NCBI GenBank assembly: GCA_902796695.1
Contig: CADBQE010000272.1
Location: 1 to 17,672, forward strand
Reading direction: 5' to 3'
Length of the DNA: 17,672 bases
From: an uncultured Lachnospiraceae bacterium
GTDB taxonomy: Bacteria > Bacillota > Clostridia > Lachnospirales > Lachnospiraceae
How positions within the stretch are numbered: the first letter of the stretch is position 1; the number at the start of each line of letters is the position of its first letter. Shown in pieces: positions 8,066-14,845 of this stretch. The notes beneath the pieces were generated by a model. The model made no database searches and was not told the DNA's origin. It saw only the letters and a program-made list of their open reading frames with translations. A program made the position numbers and the translations under genes.

Positions 8066-8545
8066 TTACGGAGCAGGGGTTTCGACGGGCAGCTTCAGCT
8101 GATCCAGCAGCGCTTTCACCTCATCGTAGGCCGCCTTGATCGCGTGATCGTCGATCAGGCGGACGGTCTTTCCTTCTTTGTAATCCTTCAGCAGCGTCTG
8201 CTCCAGTTCCGCAAGCGTGACCGGCCGCCCCTGGTATTCGATGCCGCTTTCCCGGACTCTGATCTCCAGCACGGTTGCTTCCGCGGTCGTTTCCTCCGGA
8301 GCCGTTGTTGCCTCCGTGGGCGCCTGGGTCACCGGGATCTCCGTGGGCACTTCCGCCTCCCGGGTCTGACTCGGCGCTTCCGCGGTCACGGGCACCTCGC
8401 CCCGGTCCACGAACCAGCCGCCGTCCGGATTGCCGACGCCAAACCCGAAATAGCCGCCGCCGGCCAGCAGAGCCAGAATTGCCGCGGTTCCCACCGCTTT
8501 TCTGCCGTTATGCGAACTCTTTTTTTCGCCGTTTCTATCTGCCAT
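8066..8545 (-). CDS. Single-pass membrane protein with ExbD/TolR-like C-terminal domain (159 aa)
   Basis: A short charged cytoplasmic N-terminus precedes one membrane helix (about 17-36). A low-complexity Thr/Pro/Glu-rich linker (about 51-91) leads to a compact C-terminal domain (about 92-152). That domain reads like the extracytoplasmic domain of ExbD/TolR: a beta strand (LEIRVRESG), YQGRPVTLAELEQTLL, then VRLIDDHAIKAAYDEVKALLDQL. This corresponds to the usual 'ng..v....l...l' and 'D..v.y..v..vld.l' pattern. Unlike canonical ExbD, the helix is rich in Ala and Gly and has no Asp, so it should not carry protons itself. It has a strong AGGAGGAG ribosome binding site and lies 17 nt after the coiled-coil D-type subunit. 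The ExbD resemblance is by pattern only and needs a profile search. Confidence 0.7.
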   Translation of the reverse strand: MADRNGEKKSSHNGRKAVGTAAILALLAGGGYFGFGVGNPDGGWFVDRGEVPVTAEAPSQTREAEVPTEIPVTQAPTEATTAPEETTAEATVLEIRVRESGIEYQGRPVTLAELEQTLLKDYKEGKTVRLIDDHAIKAAYDEVKALLDQLKLPVETPAP

Positions 8546-8562
8546 ATAATCTTCTCCTCCTT

Positions 8563-9198
8563 TTACTCCTGGATATCCATTTCCAGGAAACTCAAAAGCA
8601 TCTCCCGCCGGCCGGCTTCCAGCTTCAGCTCGCCAACCAGCCGCAGGATCATGTCGTATTCCGTTTTGTAGATCGAATCCCGGTCGTATTGAAAGACCAC
8701 GAAAACGGTCCGCTCCCCGGCCGCTTCCAGCCCGGTCAGAAGCAGGCTGCGCAGACGGTTCCGCGCGTAGGTCTCGTCCGCCCAGTCGTAAAGGATCGTG
8801 TGCTCTTCCTTTTCGTCCTGTTCCAGACGGATCCGGTCTTCCTCCGTCACGCTGACCGTGATCAGGAAGCTGTTTTCCAGCACCAGCTCCCGGGTGTCCA
8901 GCCGCCGCTTGAGGCCCGAGATTTCTTCTTCCCGCTGTTCCGCTTCTTCATGCAGGCCGCGGATCTCCTCCCGCAGCGTTTCCTCGCGCGCCGCGGCTTC
9001 CGATTCCGCCGCGCTCATGCTTTCCCGGGCTTCTTCGAGTTCCCGGCCGATCTCCTGCGCGGTCTGTTCCTCGCGCGCCGCCCGGTCCATGGCCTGTGCG
9101 GTCTGGCTGCGGGCCTCAATCAGGAGCACAAAAATCATGATCAGGATCACATCCAGCAGGGAAGTCAGTTCGATAAAGATGGTCCGCTTGCGTTTCAC
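8563..9198 (-). CDS. ExbD/MotB-like stator protein with coiled coil (211 aa)
   Basis: Probable D-type subunit of a proton- or sodium-driven channel. The N-terminus KRTIFIELTSLLDVILIMIF places an Asp (Asp16) at the start of the single membrane helix (about 9-27), as the ion-carrying Asp sits in ExbD, TolR and MotB. A long Glu/Ala/Arg-rich coiled coil follows (about 33-102). The C-terminal domain (about 108-196) has strand-helix features (LITVSVTEEDRIRL, VFVVFQYDRDSIYKTEYDMI) that fit an ExbD-like extracytoplasmic fold; no OmpA/MotB peptidoglycan-binding motif is seen. The start is GTG, overlapping the upstream stop in GTGA, with GAGGAG 5-6 nt upstream, so it is translationally coupled to the channel gene. 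Family placement is good; the cellular role is unknown. Confidence 0.8.
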   Translation of the reverse strand: MKRKRTIFIELTSLLDVILIMIFVLLIEARSQTAQAMDRAAREEQTAQEIGRELEEARESMSAAESEAAAREETLREEIRGLHEEAEQREEEISGLKRRLDTRELVLENSFLITVSVTEEDRIRLEQDEKEEHTILYDWADETYARNRLRSLLLTGLEAAGERTVFVVFQYDRDSIYKTEYDMILRLVGELKLEAGRREMLLSFLEMDIQE

Positions 9199-9704
9199 GG
9201 CGTCTCCTCGTCTTGTAACAGCTGGCGGCGTTCCAGCAGCAGGTCGACGTTTTTGTCATTGTCCTCGATGCGGGCGGACAGGAAGCCGTCCAGCAGCTTG
9301 AAAATAATAGCGAAGACCAGGCCCCAGAAGGTGGAGGTCAGGGCTGCGAAAAAGTTCTGCTGCATATCGGACAGCTCCGCTACCATGGGCAGCAGCGACA
9401 CGACCGTTCCCAGGATCCCCATGAGCGGGAAAATGGCGGTCAGATTGGCAAAAACCGAGTAAAAAGCTTCCGATTTTTTCCGAAGCGCGACGACTTCCGC
9501 CTCGTTGACGTTCCGGATGGCGCGCGCCACTTTTTCCGGATCATGCTTGTGCGAAGGCACAAAGACCAGCATATTCAGTTTTCGGTACAGCTGAGCTGTA
9601 TAGACCCGGGCGAAATAATAGCAGACGCCGGTGCCGGCCGCCAGCAGAAAGATCGCAGCATCAAACCCCAGAAGGTTTTTTCCTATCACCTGCCAGAAAG
9701 ACAT
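9195..9704 (-). CDS. MotA/TolQ/ExbB-type proton channel protein (169 aa)
   Basis: Predicted pore subunit that would surround the D-type subunits encoded downstream. There are three membrane helices (about 14-34, 85-107, 118-140). The diagnostic core is FPLMGILGTVVSLLPM (92-107) followed by FFAALTSTFWGLVFAI (118-133), matching the family pattern 'P..GLLGTV' and 'aL.tT..GL..AI'. At 169 residues it is shorter than most ExbB or TolQ proteins (about 210-240). The start at 9704 is chosen over an in-frame ATG at 9884. AAAGGAGG sits just upstream of 9704, and the longer form would run through the promoter region and into polA. The gene is led by its own promoter at 9741-9769. Confidence 0.88.
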   Translation of the reverse strand: MSFWQVIGKNLLGFDAAIFLLAAGTGVCYYFARVYTAQLYRKLNMLVFVPSHKHDPEKVARAIRNVNEAEVVALRKKSEAFYSVFANLTAIFPLMGILGTVVSLLPMVAELSDMQQNFFAALTSTFWGLVFAIIFKLLDGFLSARIEDNDKNVDLLLERRQLLQDEETP

Positions 9705-9740
9705 GGGAGGCCTCCTTTGCCGGAGATATTTTCGAGAATT

Positions 9741-9769
9741 ATTATAAAGGCTCCGGCCAGGAATGACAA
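9741..9769 (-). promoter_or_regulatory. SigA-type promoter for the ExbB-like gene
   Basis: On the minus strand TTGTCA (9764-9769) and TATAAT (9741-9746) are separated by exactly 17 nt. The predicted start point near 9734 gives a short leader of about 30 nt ending in the AAAGGAGG ribosome binding site. It is back to back with the polA promoter. Probably drives the motor-like genes, and possibly everything down to 85. Confidence 0.8.
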
Positions 9770-9779
9770 GCGAAAGAAG

Positions 9780-9808
9780 TTGAAAAACCGCGGAAAAACC
9801 CGTATGAT
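9780..9808 (+). promoter_or_regulatory. SigA-type promoter for polA
   Basis: TTGAAA (9780-9785), a 17-nt spacer and TATGAT (9803-9808). The predicted transcription start is near 9815, directly before the hairpin at 9817-9833. Confidence 0.75.
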
Positions 9809-9816
9809 GAAGATGA

Positions 9817-9833
9817 CGGGCATCGAATGCCCG
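9817..9833 (+). promoter_or_regulatory. 5'-terminal stem-loop of the polA mRNA
   Basis: CGGGCAT (9817-9823) pairs with ATGCCCG (9827-9833) around a CGA loop, a perfect 7-bp stem. It lies within a few bases of the predicted transcription start and is followed one base later by the GGGAGG ribosome binding site (9835-9840). Such 5' hairpins can protect an mRNA from decay; that role is inferred. Confidence 0.5.
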
Positions 9834-9846
9834 AGGGAGGTAAGAC

Positions 9847-12372
9847 ATGCGCTTACTGGTTTTAGACGGAAACAGTATTGCCAACCGGGCCTATTACGGC
9901 ATTAAGCTCCTGTCCACACGGGACGGGCGCTATACCAATGCCGTATTCGGATTTATGAATATTCTGCTCTCCCTGCTGGGAGAAGTAAAGCCGGACGAAG
10001 TCGCGGCGGCTTTCGATCTGAAAGCGCCTACGTTCCGCCATAAGATGTATGACGGCTACAAGGCGACCCGTCACGGCATGCCGGAGGAGCTGGCGCAGCA
10101 GATGCCGCTCATTAAGGAGCTGCTGACGCAGCTGGGCTACCGCATCGTAACCGCGGAAGGCTGGGAAGCCGACGATATTCTGGGGACGCTCTCCGCCGCC
10201 TGCGAATCCCGCGGGGACACCTGTTTTCTGGCCACGGGGGACCGGGACAGCCTGCAGCTGATCTCCCCGTCCACCACCGTGCTGCTGGCAGCCGGTCACG
10301 GAGAAACAAAACGCATGGACGAAGCCGCGGTCATGGAGCAGTACGGCGTCACGCCCCCGCAGCTGATCGAAGTCAAAAGCCTGATGGGCGACAGCAGCGA
10401 CAACATCCCGGGCGTGAAAGGCATCGGGGAAAAGACCGCACTCGGCCTGGTACAGAAATTCGGTTCTCTGGCCGGCGTCTATGAGCATATCGACGATCCG
10501 TTCATTAAGCCGAAGCAGCGGGAAAACCTGCTGGCTTACCGGCAGGATGCGGAAATGAGCCGCGTTCTGGGCACGATCCGCCGCGACGCGCCGGTGGAGA
10601 CCGCGCCCGGTTCTTATACCGTAGGAGCGGGCGATCCGGCCGCGGCCGCCGCCCTCATGCGGGATCTGGAGCTCTTCCGCCTGATCGACCGGCTCGGCCT
10701 GCGTGAAAAAGCGGCGGGAAGCCCCGCGCTTCCGGAAGCGGATACGGCCGCTCTGCCCGCCGTCAATCCCTCCGCATTTCCGGCGGATGCCTCCGGAGAA
10801 TGGCTCCTGGCCGAAAAAGACGGAATCCGGTACGCGGTGCAGGGAAACACCGTCTGCGCTTTATCGGAAGAAGAACTGATTCCGCTTCTGGATGATCCCG
10901 CTCTGCAGCTGCAGGTGTTTGACAGCGCGCCGCTCTATGCCCTGGCCATGGCCCACGGCGGCGAAGGCCGCTCGATCCGCTGGGACGCCAAGCTGGCCGC
11001 CTACCTGCTGGATGCCGGCGCCAGCCGCTACGAACTTCCCCGCCTGACCGATCAGTACCGCGCGGAAGCGGCCTTCACCTGCGAAGCCTTCCCGGAAGCG
11101 GGAAAACTCGCGGACCTGTTCGCCCGGATGAAGCAGGCGCTGCGGGATGAGGAGCAGGAAGAACTGTATAATACCATCGAATTCCCGCTGGCCCGCGTAC
11201 TGGCGGATATGACCCGTACCGGAGTGCTGGTGGACCGCGCCGGGATCGAAGCCTTCGGGGAAAAGATCACCCGTCTGGCGCTGGAAGCCGAAGAACGGAT
11301 CTACGAAAAAGCCGGCGAGCGCTTCAATCCCAACAGTCCGCGCCAGCTGGGCGAGATCCTGTTTGAAAAGATGGGGTTGCCCCACGGCAAAAAAACAAAA
11401 ACCGGATGGTCCACGGATGCGGCCACGCTGGAAGAGCTCCGGCCGGAAGCCCCCATTGTGGAAGATATCCTGAACTACCGTACTTATCAGAAGCTGAAAT
11501 CCACCTATGTGGAAGGCCTGCTGAAGGCCATCGGGCCGGACGGCCGCATCCACAGCCGCTTCAACCAGACCGAAGCCCGGACCGGCCGCCTCTCCAGCGA
11601 CGAGCCCAACCTGCAGAATATTCCGATCCGCACCGAACTGGGCAGCCAGCTGCGCGCCTATTTCACGGCCGCGCCCGGCTGCGTGCTGGTGGACGCGGAC
11701 TACAGCCAGATCGAGCTCCGCATCCTGGCGCATGCCAGCGGCGATAAAAACATGCAGGCCGCCTTCCGGGAAGGCGCCGATATCCACCGCGCCACGGCCG
11801 CCCGCATCTACAATATTCCGGAGATCCTGGTCACCCCCGCGCAGCGTTCCGGCGCGAAAGCCGTCAATTTCGGGATCATGTACGGCAAGGGAGCCTTCTC
11901 CCTGGCAAAGGACCTGGGCGTCTCGCTGGCGAAGGGGAAGGCGTTCCTGGAAAGCTATCTGGCGGCATTTCCGTCCGTAGACGCCTATATGAAGAAAATC
12001 ATTGAGGACGCCCGCGAAAAGGGCTTTACGACCACGCTGTTCGGCCGCCGGCGCTCTCTTCCCGAGCTGAAAAGCAGCAATTTCCAGGTCCGCAGCTCCG
12101 GCGAGCGCATGGCGCGCAATACCCCGATCCAGGGGACGGCCGCCGACGTGATCAAGCTCGCCATGGTGCGGGTCTGGGAACGCCTGCGCCGCGAAGGCTT
12201 AAAGAGCCGCCTGATCTTGACCGTTCACGACGAACTGATCCTGGAGTCCCCGGAGGACGAAGCGGAAGCGGCCGGCCGCCTGCTGAAGGAAGAAATGGAA
12301 GGCTGCGTAAATTATGCCGTCCCTCTCACCACCGAAGTGGGGCAGGGCCGCACCTGGCTGGAGGCACACTGA
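9847..12372 (+). CDS. polA: DNA polymerase I (841 aa)
   Basis: Fills gaps and removes primers during replication and excision repair. The N-terminal 5'-3' exonuclease (about 1-290) shows LDGNS with Asp7, EADDILG (107-113), TGDRDS around Asp132/Asp134, and GDSSDNIPGVKGIGEKTA. The middle region (about 300-440) has the shape of the 3'-5' exonuclease domain but no DxE motif like that of E. coli, so proofreading is probably absent, as in Bacillus and Clostridia relatives. The polymerase part has motif A DYSQIELR (618-625), motif B RSGAKAVNFGIMYG (667-680) with Lys671 and Phe675, and motif C VHDE (793-796). Phe675 is at the position that disfavours dideoxynucleotides. The ATG has GGGAGG 6 nt upstream. 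Length and domain order are normal. Confidence 0.99.
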   Translation: MRLLVLDGNSIANRAYYGIKLLSTRDGRYTNAVFGFMNILLSLLGEVKPDEVAAAFDLKAPTFRHKMYDGYKATRHGMPEELAQQMPLIKELLTQLGYRIVTAEGWEADDILGTLSAACESRGDTCFLATGDRDSLQLISPSTTVLLAAGHGETKRMDEAAVMEQYGVTPPQLIEVKSLMGDSSDNIPGVKGIGEKTALGLVQKFGSLAGVYEHIDDPFIKPKQRENLLAYRQDAEMSRVLGTIRRDAPVETAPGSYTVGAGDPAAAAALMRDLELFRLIDRLGLREKAAGSPALPEADTAALPAVNPSAFPADASGEWLLAEKDGIRYAVQGNTVCALSEEELIPLLDDPALQLQVFDSAPLYALAMAHGGEGRSIRWDAKLAAYLLDAGASRYELPRLTDQYRAEAAFTCEAFPEAGKLADLFARMKQALRDEEQEELYNTIEFPLARVLADMTRTGVLVDRAGIEAFGEKITRLALEAEERIYEKAGERFNPNSPRQLGEILFEKMGLPHGKKTKTGWSTDAATLEELRPEAPIVEDILNYRTYQKLKSTYVEGLLKAIGPDGRIHSRFNQTEARTGRLSSDEPNLQNIPIRTELGSQLRAYFTAAPGCVLVDADYSQIELRILAHASGDKNMQAAFREGADIHRATAARIYNIPEILVTPAQRSGAKAVNFGIMYGKGAFSLAKDLGVSLAKGKAFLESYLAAFPSVDAYMKKIIEDAREKGFTTTLFGRRRSLPELKSSNFQVRSSGERMARNTPIQGTAADVIKLAMVRVWERLRREGLKSRLILTVHDELILESPEDEAEAAGRLLKEEMEGCVNYAVPLTTEVGQGRTWLEAH

Positions 12373-12375
12373 TCC

Positions 12376-13200
12376 ATGAAAGCTGAAAAGACACTCTATA
12401 TCAATACCTGCGTATTCGGTGCTTCCGGACTGGAGCGGATCCCCGAGCTGATCCGCCGCTACCCGGGCCGCATCGGCTTTGAAGTCCTGTCCATGTTCGA
12501 CCTCGCCGTTTTTGAGCCGGCCCTGCGCGGGGTGCTGGACGATCTGGCCGCGGTCCCCGTCTCCTTCCACGGCCCGGTCTACGAGGCGGAGCACTCCGCC
12601 GCCCGCGGGAGCGACGCGTACGAACGCACGATGTTCCACGTCCGCAAGACCCTGGAATATGCCCGGATTCTGCACAGCACCCATTTCACCATGCATCTGA
12701 ACAACTGCACGGTCCTGCCCGAAGAAAAGGACCGGATGCTGCGGAATGCGCTGGACAATTATGAAGAACTGTGCGACCTGTTTGACCCCTTCGGCTGCCG
12801 GATCTATGTGGAAAATACCGGCACCCGGCTGCAGGGGAATGTCCTGCTGGACCAGGCCGAATTTACGGATCTGTGCCGGGACCGGAAATTCGATGTGCTG
12901 ATCGATATCGGCCATGCCCATGCCAACGGCTGGGATATCCCGAAGCTGATCGAGGATCTGAAGGATCGGATCCGTGCCTATCATCTGCACAACAACGACG
13001 GTCTGCACGACCAGCACCGCCGCCTGCACGACGGCACGATGGATTTTGACGCCGTATATGAAAAGATCCGCCGGGAAACGCCCGAAGCGGATCTGATCAT
13101 CGAATATATCAGCCCGGTCCTGTCCGGGCCGGAACTGGAGGAGGATTTTCAGGATCTGCTGAACCGCTCCGCCTCTTCCCTTAAGTGCTCCGCCAGATAA
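12376..13200 (+). CDS. Sugar phosphate isomerase / endonuclease IV-like TIM-barrel protein (274 aa)
   Basis: AP-endonuclease-2 superfamily TIM barrel. Likely metal ligands and barrel strands are visible in order: FEVLSMFD, SFHGPVY (His65), FTMHLNN (His107), IYVENTG (Glu146), LIDIGHAHANGWD (Asp177, His180), AYHLHNNDGLHDQHRRLHDG (His204 to His218) and LIIEYISP (Glu243). This pattern suits a divalent-metal enzyme, either a sugar isomerase/epimerase or, less likely here, a nuclease. It begins 3 nt after the polA stop, with GGAGG 11 nt upstream inside the polA end, so the two are probably cotranscribed; a DNA-repair link is possible but not shown. Its last 52 bp overlap the 3' end of the convergent DUF3783 gene. 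The exact substrate is unknown. Confidence 0.88.
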   Translation: MKAEKTLYINTCVFGASGLERIPELIRRYPGRIGFEVLSMFDLAVFEPALRGVLDDLAAVPVSFHGPVYEAEHSAARGSDAYERTMFHVRKTLEYARILHSTHFTMHLNNCTVLPEEKDRMLRNALDNYEELCDLFDPFGCRIYVENTGTRLQGNVLLDQAEFTDLCRDRKFDVLIDIGHAHANGWDIPKLIEDLKDRIRAYHLHNNDGLHDQHRRLHDGTMDFDAVYEKIRRETPEADLIIEYISPVLSGPELEEDFQDLLNRSASSLKCSAR

Positions 13201-13529
13201 TACGGAGTCCATCCCAGATTATGCAGCGTCGTCACCGCCTTGAGCGGGGTCGGCGCGATGCCCTGCTCCCGATAGGCTTTCAGAAAAGCATCCAGGTCTT
13301 CGCTGCCGAAGCCGTGCAGCACCATGAGCTCCGGCGCATTGTACAGGATCGGTGCGGGGCACAGATCCTCCGGGCCGGGCAGGCTGACAGGCAGTCCCAG
13401 CAGTTTGCAGAACGGCGTATCAAAGCCGGCCCGGTCAAGGCGCGTCACGCAGAACCCGAGCCGGTCCCCCACCGAGCGGACCGACGCGAATTTATCGCCC
13501 GATGCCGTACAAATCAGTACTTCTTTCAT
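13149..13529 (-). CDS. DUF3783 domain protein (126 aa)
   Basis: Small cytosolic protein of unknown function. The C-terminal part, LMVLHGFGSEDLDAFLKAYR then APTPLKAVTTLHNLGW, matches the DUF3783 pattern as I know it from Clostridia. The N-terminal half (MKEVLICTASGDKFASVRS) looks like an alpha/beta fold and has a PILYNAPELMVLHGF strand-turn region. Two adjacent ATGs (13530-13532 and 13527-13529) are possible; GGAGGG lies 6 nt from the second and 3 nt from the first, so the second is preferred. An in-frame upstream ATG at 13589 is unlikely because it lies before the likely transcription start. The 3' end overlaps the TIM-barrel gene tail to tail by 52 bp, and no terminator is seen there. Confidence 0.85.
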   Translation of the reverse strand: MKEVLICTASGDKFASVRSVGDRLGFCVTRLDRAGFDTPFCKLLGLPVSLPGPEDLCPAPILYNAPELMVLHGFGSEDLDAFLKAYREQGIAPTPLKAVTTLHNLGWTPYYLAEHLREEAERFSRS

Positions 13530-13562
13530 CATTTTCCCTCCGTTTCCCCGGATTACCCATCC

Positions 13563-13591
13563 AGTATACCCGAAAAGATCTCCGGACACAA
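13563..13591 (-). promoter_or_regulatory. Probable promoter for the DUF3783 gene
   Basis: On the minus strand TTGTGT (13586-13591) and TATACT (13563-13568) are 17 nt apart. The -10 is good and the -35 only partial. The start point would be near 13556, giving a leader of about 25 nt with GGAGGG. Confidence 0.55.
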
Positions 13592-13613
13592 GACGCCGTT
13601 CCGCCGGAAAAAG

Positions 13614-13642
13614 TGGACACGCCGCCGGGTTTCCGTTATAAT
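13614..13642 (+). promoter_or_regulatory. SigA-type promoter for the DUF4392-like gene
   Basis: TGGACA (13614-13619), a 17-nt spacer and a perfect TATAAT (13637-13642). The predicted start is near 13649, giving a leader of about 45 nt before the ATG at 13694. Confidence 0.8.
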
Positions 13643-13663
13643 AGCCGCAGAAAGATAAGCGGA

Positions 13664-13679
13664 GCCGCGACTCCGCGGC
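13664..13679 (+). promoter_or_regulatory. Hairpin in the leader of the DUF4392-like gene
   Basis: GCCGCG (13664-13669) and CGCGGC (13674-13679) form a perfect 6-bp GC stem with an ACTC loop. It abuts the AGGAG ribosome binding site at 13680-13684, so it could influence translation. This is inferred from position alone. Confidence 0.4.
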
Positions 13680-13693
13680 AGGAGCAGAATATC

Positions 13694-14590
13694 ATGCAGA
13701 CAGAAAAGACCGGAAATCCGGAAAATACAGTGATTGCCATCGCGCAGGCGCTTCAGAAAGATCCCGGCGGACGGGGTCTGCTTTCCGGACCGGTCGAAAC
13801 GCCCGCCGCCGCGCTTCTGCGGTCGCTGGCCGCGGTGCCGCGCGCGGTCCTGCTCACCGGGTTCCCGGTCAGGCTCCCCGGCGGCGAGACCGTGGGGGAA
13901 ACGGATGGTCCTTCCGGGCTTGCCAATCTGGCCTGGGCGCTGGAGCAGGCCGGAGGGATCGTGAGACCGCTGACCGACCGCACCTGCTTTCCGCAGCTGC
14001 AGGCCGCTCTGAAAGCCCGGGGCTGCACCGCGGAAGCGGAAATGATCCCGGAGGACGGCCGCGGCCTCTTCACGGAAGAGCTGTTTTCCGGCTTTAAGCC
14101 GACGCATCTGTTCACGCTGGAGCGTCCCGGCAAAGCCCGGGACGGTCATTTCTACAACATGCGCGGCGGCGTGATCGACGCCATGATCACGGATACCGAG
14201 GGCATCCCTAAGGCCGCGCGCCGTCACGGCGCCGTTATGATCTCCGTCGGGGACGGCGGCAACGAGCTGGGGATGGGCGCCCTGCGCCCTCTGATCGAGG
14301 AGCGGGTCCCCCACGGCAGTCTCATCTGCGCGGATGCGCCCGCGGATATCGCGCTGGTCTCCGGCGTTTCCAACTGGTGGGGCTGGGGCCTTGCGGCCTG
14401 CCTGTCGCTCCTGTGCGGAAAAGACCTCCTGCCCTCCCCGGAAACGGAGCGGAGCATGCTGCGCGCCGTGATCGCCTCCGGCGGAGCGGACGGCTGCACG
14501 GCCCGGCGGGAGGAAACCGTTGACGCGCTGTCCGCGGAGATCCATCTCTCCGTTCTGGAAGAAGTCCGGAGGCTGGTCCGGGAGGCGTGA
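13694..14590 (+). CDS. DUF4392 / D-glutamate cyclase C-terminal-like protein (298 aa)
   Basis: Resembles the C-terminal domain of D-glutamate cyclase (DUF4392 family), which in the animal mitochondrial enzyme turns D-glutamate into 5-oxo-D-proline. Family-type motifs are present: ETDGPSG (69-75), ERPGKARDGHFYNMRG (143-158) and the glycine-rich GDGGNELGMG (186-195), followed by SGVSNWWGWGLA. It is a stand-alone domain of about 300 residues, which is usual in bacteria. Start chosen at 13694: AGGAG lies 9 nt upstream and a promoter sits at 13614-13642. A longer reading from 13502 would begin inside the divergent DUF3783 gene and cross its promoter. It could act in D-glutamate turnover, but bacterial members are poorly studied, so the activity is inferred only. 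Confidence 0.85.
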   Translation: MQTEKTGNPENTVIAIAQALQKDPGGRGLLSGPVETPAAALLRSLAAVPRAVLLTGFPVRLPGGETVGETDGPSGLANLAWALEQAGGIVRPLTDRTCFPQLQAALKARGCTAEAEMIPEDGRGLFTEELFSGFKPTHLFTLERPGKARDGHFYNMRGGVIDAMITDTEGIPKAARRHGAVMISVGDGGNELGMGALRPLIEERVPHGSLICADAPADIALVSGVSNWWGWGLAACLSLLCGKDLLPSPETERSMLRAVIASGGADGCTARREETVDALSAEIHLSVLEEVRRLVREA

Positions 14591-14598
14591 AATTTCCC

Positions 14599-14627
14599 TT
14601 GACTTTTTGCCCGATTTGTGTTATACT
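14599..14627 (+). promoter_or_regulatory. Strong SigA-type promoter upstream of the AAA ATPase leader
   Basis: TTGACT (14599-14604) and TATACT (14622-14627) are separated by 17 nt, close to consensus in both hexamers. The -35 begins only 8 bp after the stop codon of the preceding gene. Transcription would start near 14634, leaving a leader of about 330 nt. Confidence 0.85.
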
Positions 14628-14845
14628 ATATAGGTATGTTTTATCAGATCACCTAATTTCCTGTTTCTTAATCACTTACCGAATCAGATGTCACCGCTTG
14701 GGAGGAAGGCCTGTTTTTTGTGCGCTTCCGATCTCCCGAAAGAGGAGGGCATCCTTTTTTAGCCCTCATTTCCCTGTCTTCCCCGCTTTGCCCTTGCCGT
14801 AAGGCCCCGACCGGGCCCGCCGCACCTTGACAACCGAATGAAGAG
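14628..14845 (+). promoter_or_regulatory. Long leader, 5' part, with several inverted repeats
   Basis: No convincing gene. ATCAGAT occurs twice (14643-14649 and 14683-14689). GGGAGGAAG (14700-14708) can pair with CTTC and CTCCC (14725-14728 and 14733-14737), leaving a bulge. GAGGGC (14745-14750) can pair with GCCCTC (14762-14767) across an 11-nt loop holding six T. An overlapping AGGA / TCCT pairing (14744-14747 with 14753-14756 area) would instead end in that T-run, so two exclusive folds are conceivable. CCTT/AAGG and GGCCC/GGGCC hairpins follow at about 14791-14818. A regulatory or attenuator role is inference. Confidence 0.4.

Noticed and set aside
8066..9704. Zorya-type antiphage defence (ZorA/ZorB)
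   Set aside because: The channel protein lacks the long ZorA tail, the D-type subunit has no visible OmpA/peptidoglycan-binding domain, and no helicase or nuclease partner gene is nearby.
9705..9884. N-terminal extension of the ExbB-like gene to the ATG at 9884
   Set aside because: It would cross the promoter pair and enter polA, the extra 60 residues lack family similarity, and AAAGGAGG marks 9704 as the start.
10861..11787. Minus-strand open frame of 308 codons within polA
   Set aside because: It lies wholly opposite conserved polymerase sequence, including motif A, with no translation signals.
13502..13693. N-terminal extension of the DUF4392-like gene to 13502
   Set aside because: It overlaps the start of the divergent DUF3783 gene and the perfect -10 at 13637-13642; the 13694 ATG has a good ribosome binding site.
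14636..14656. Six-residue leader peptide (MFYQIT)
   Set aside because: The ATG sits almost at the predicted transcription start with no ribosome binding site, and the codons show no amino-acid run typical of attenuator peptides.
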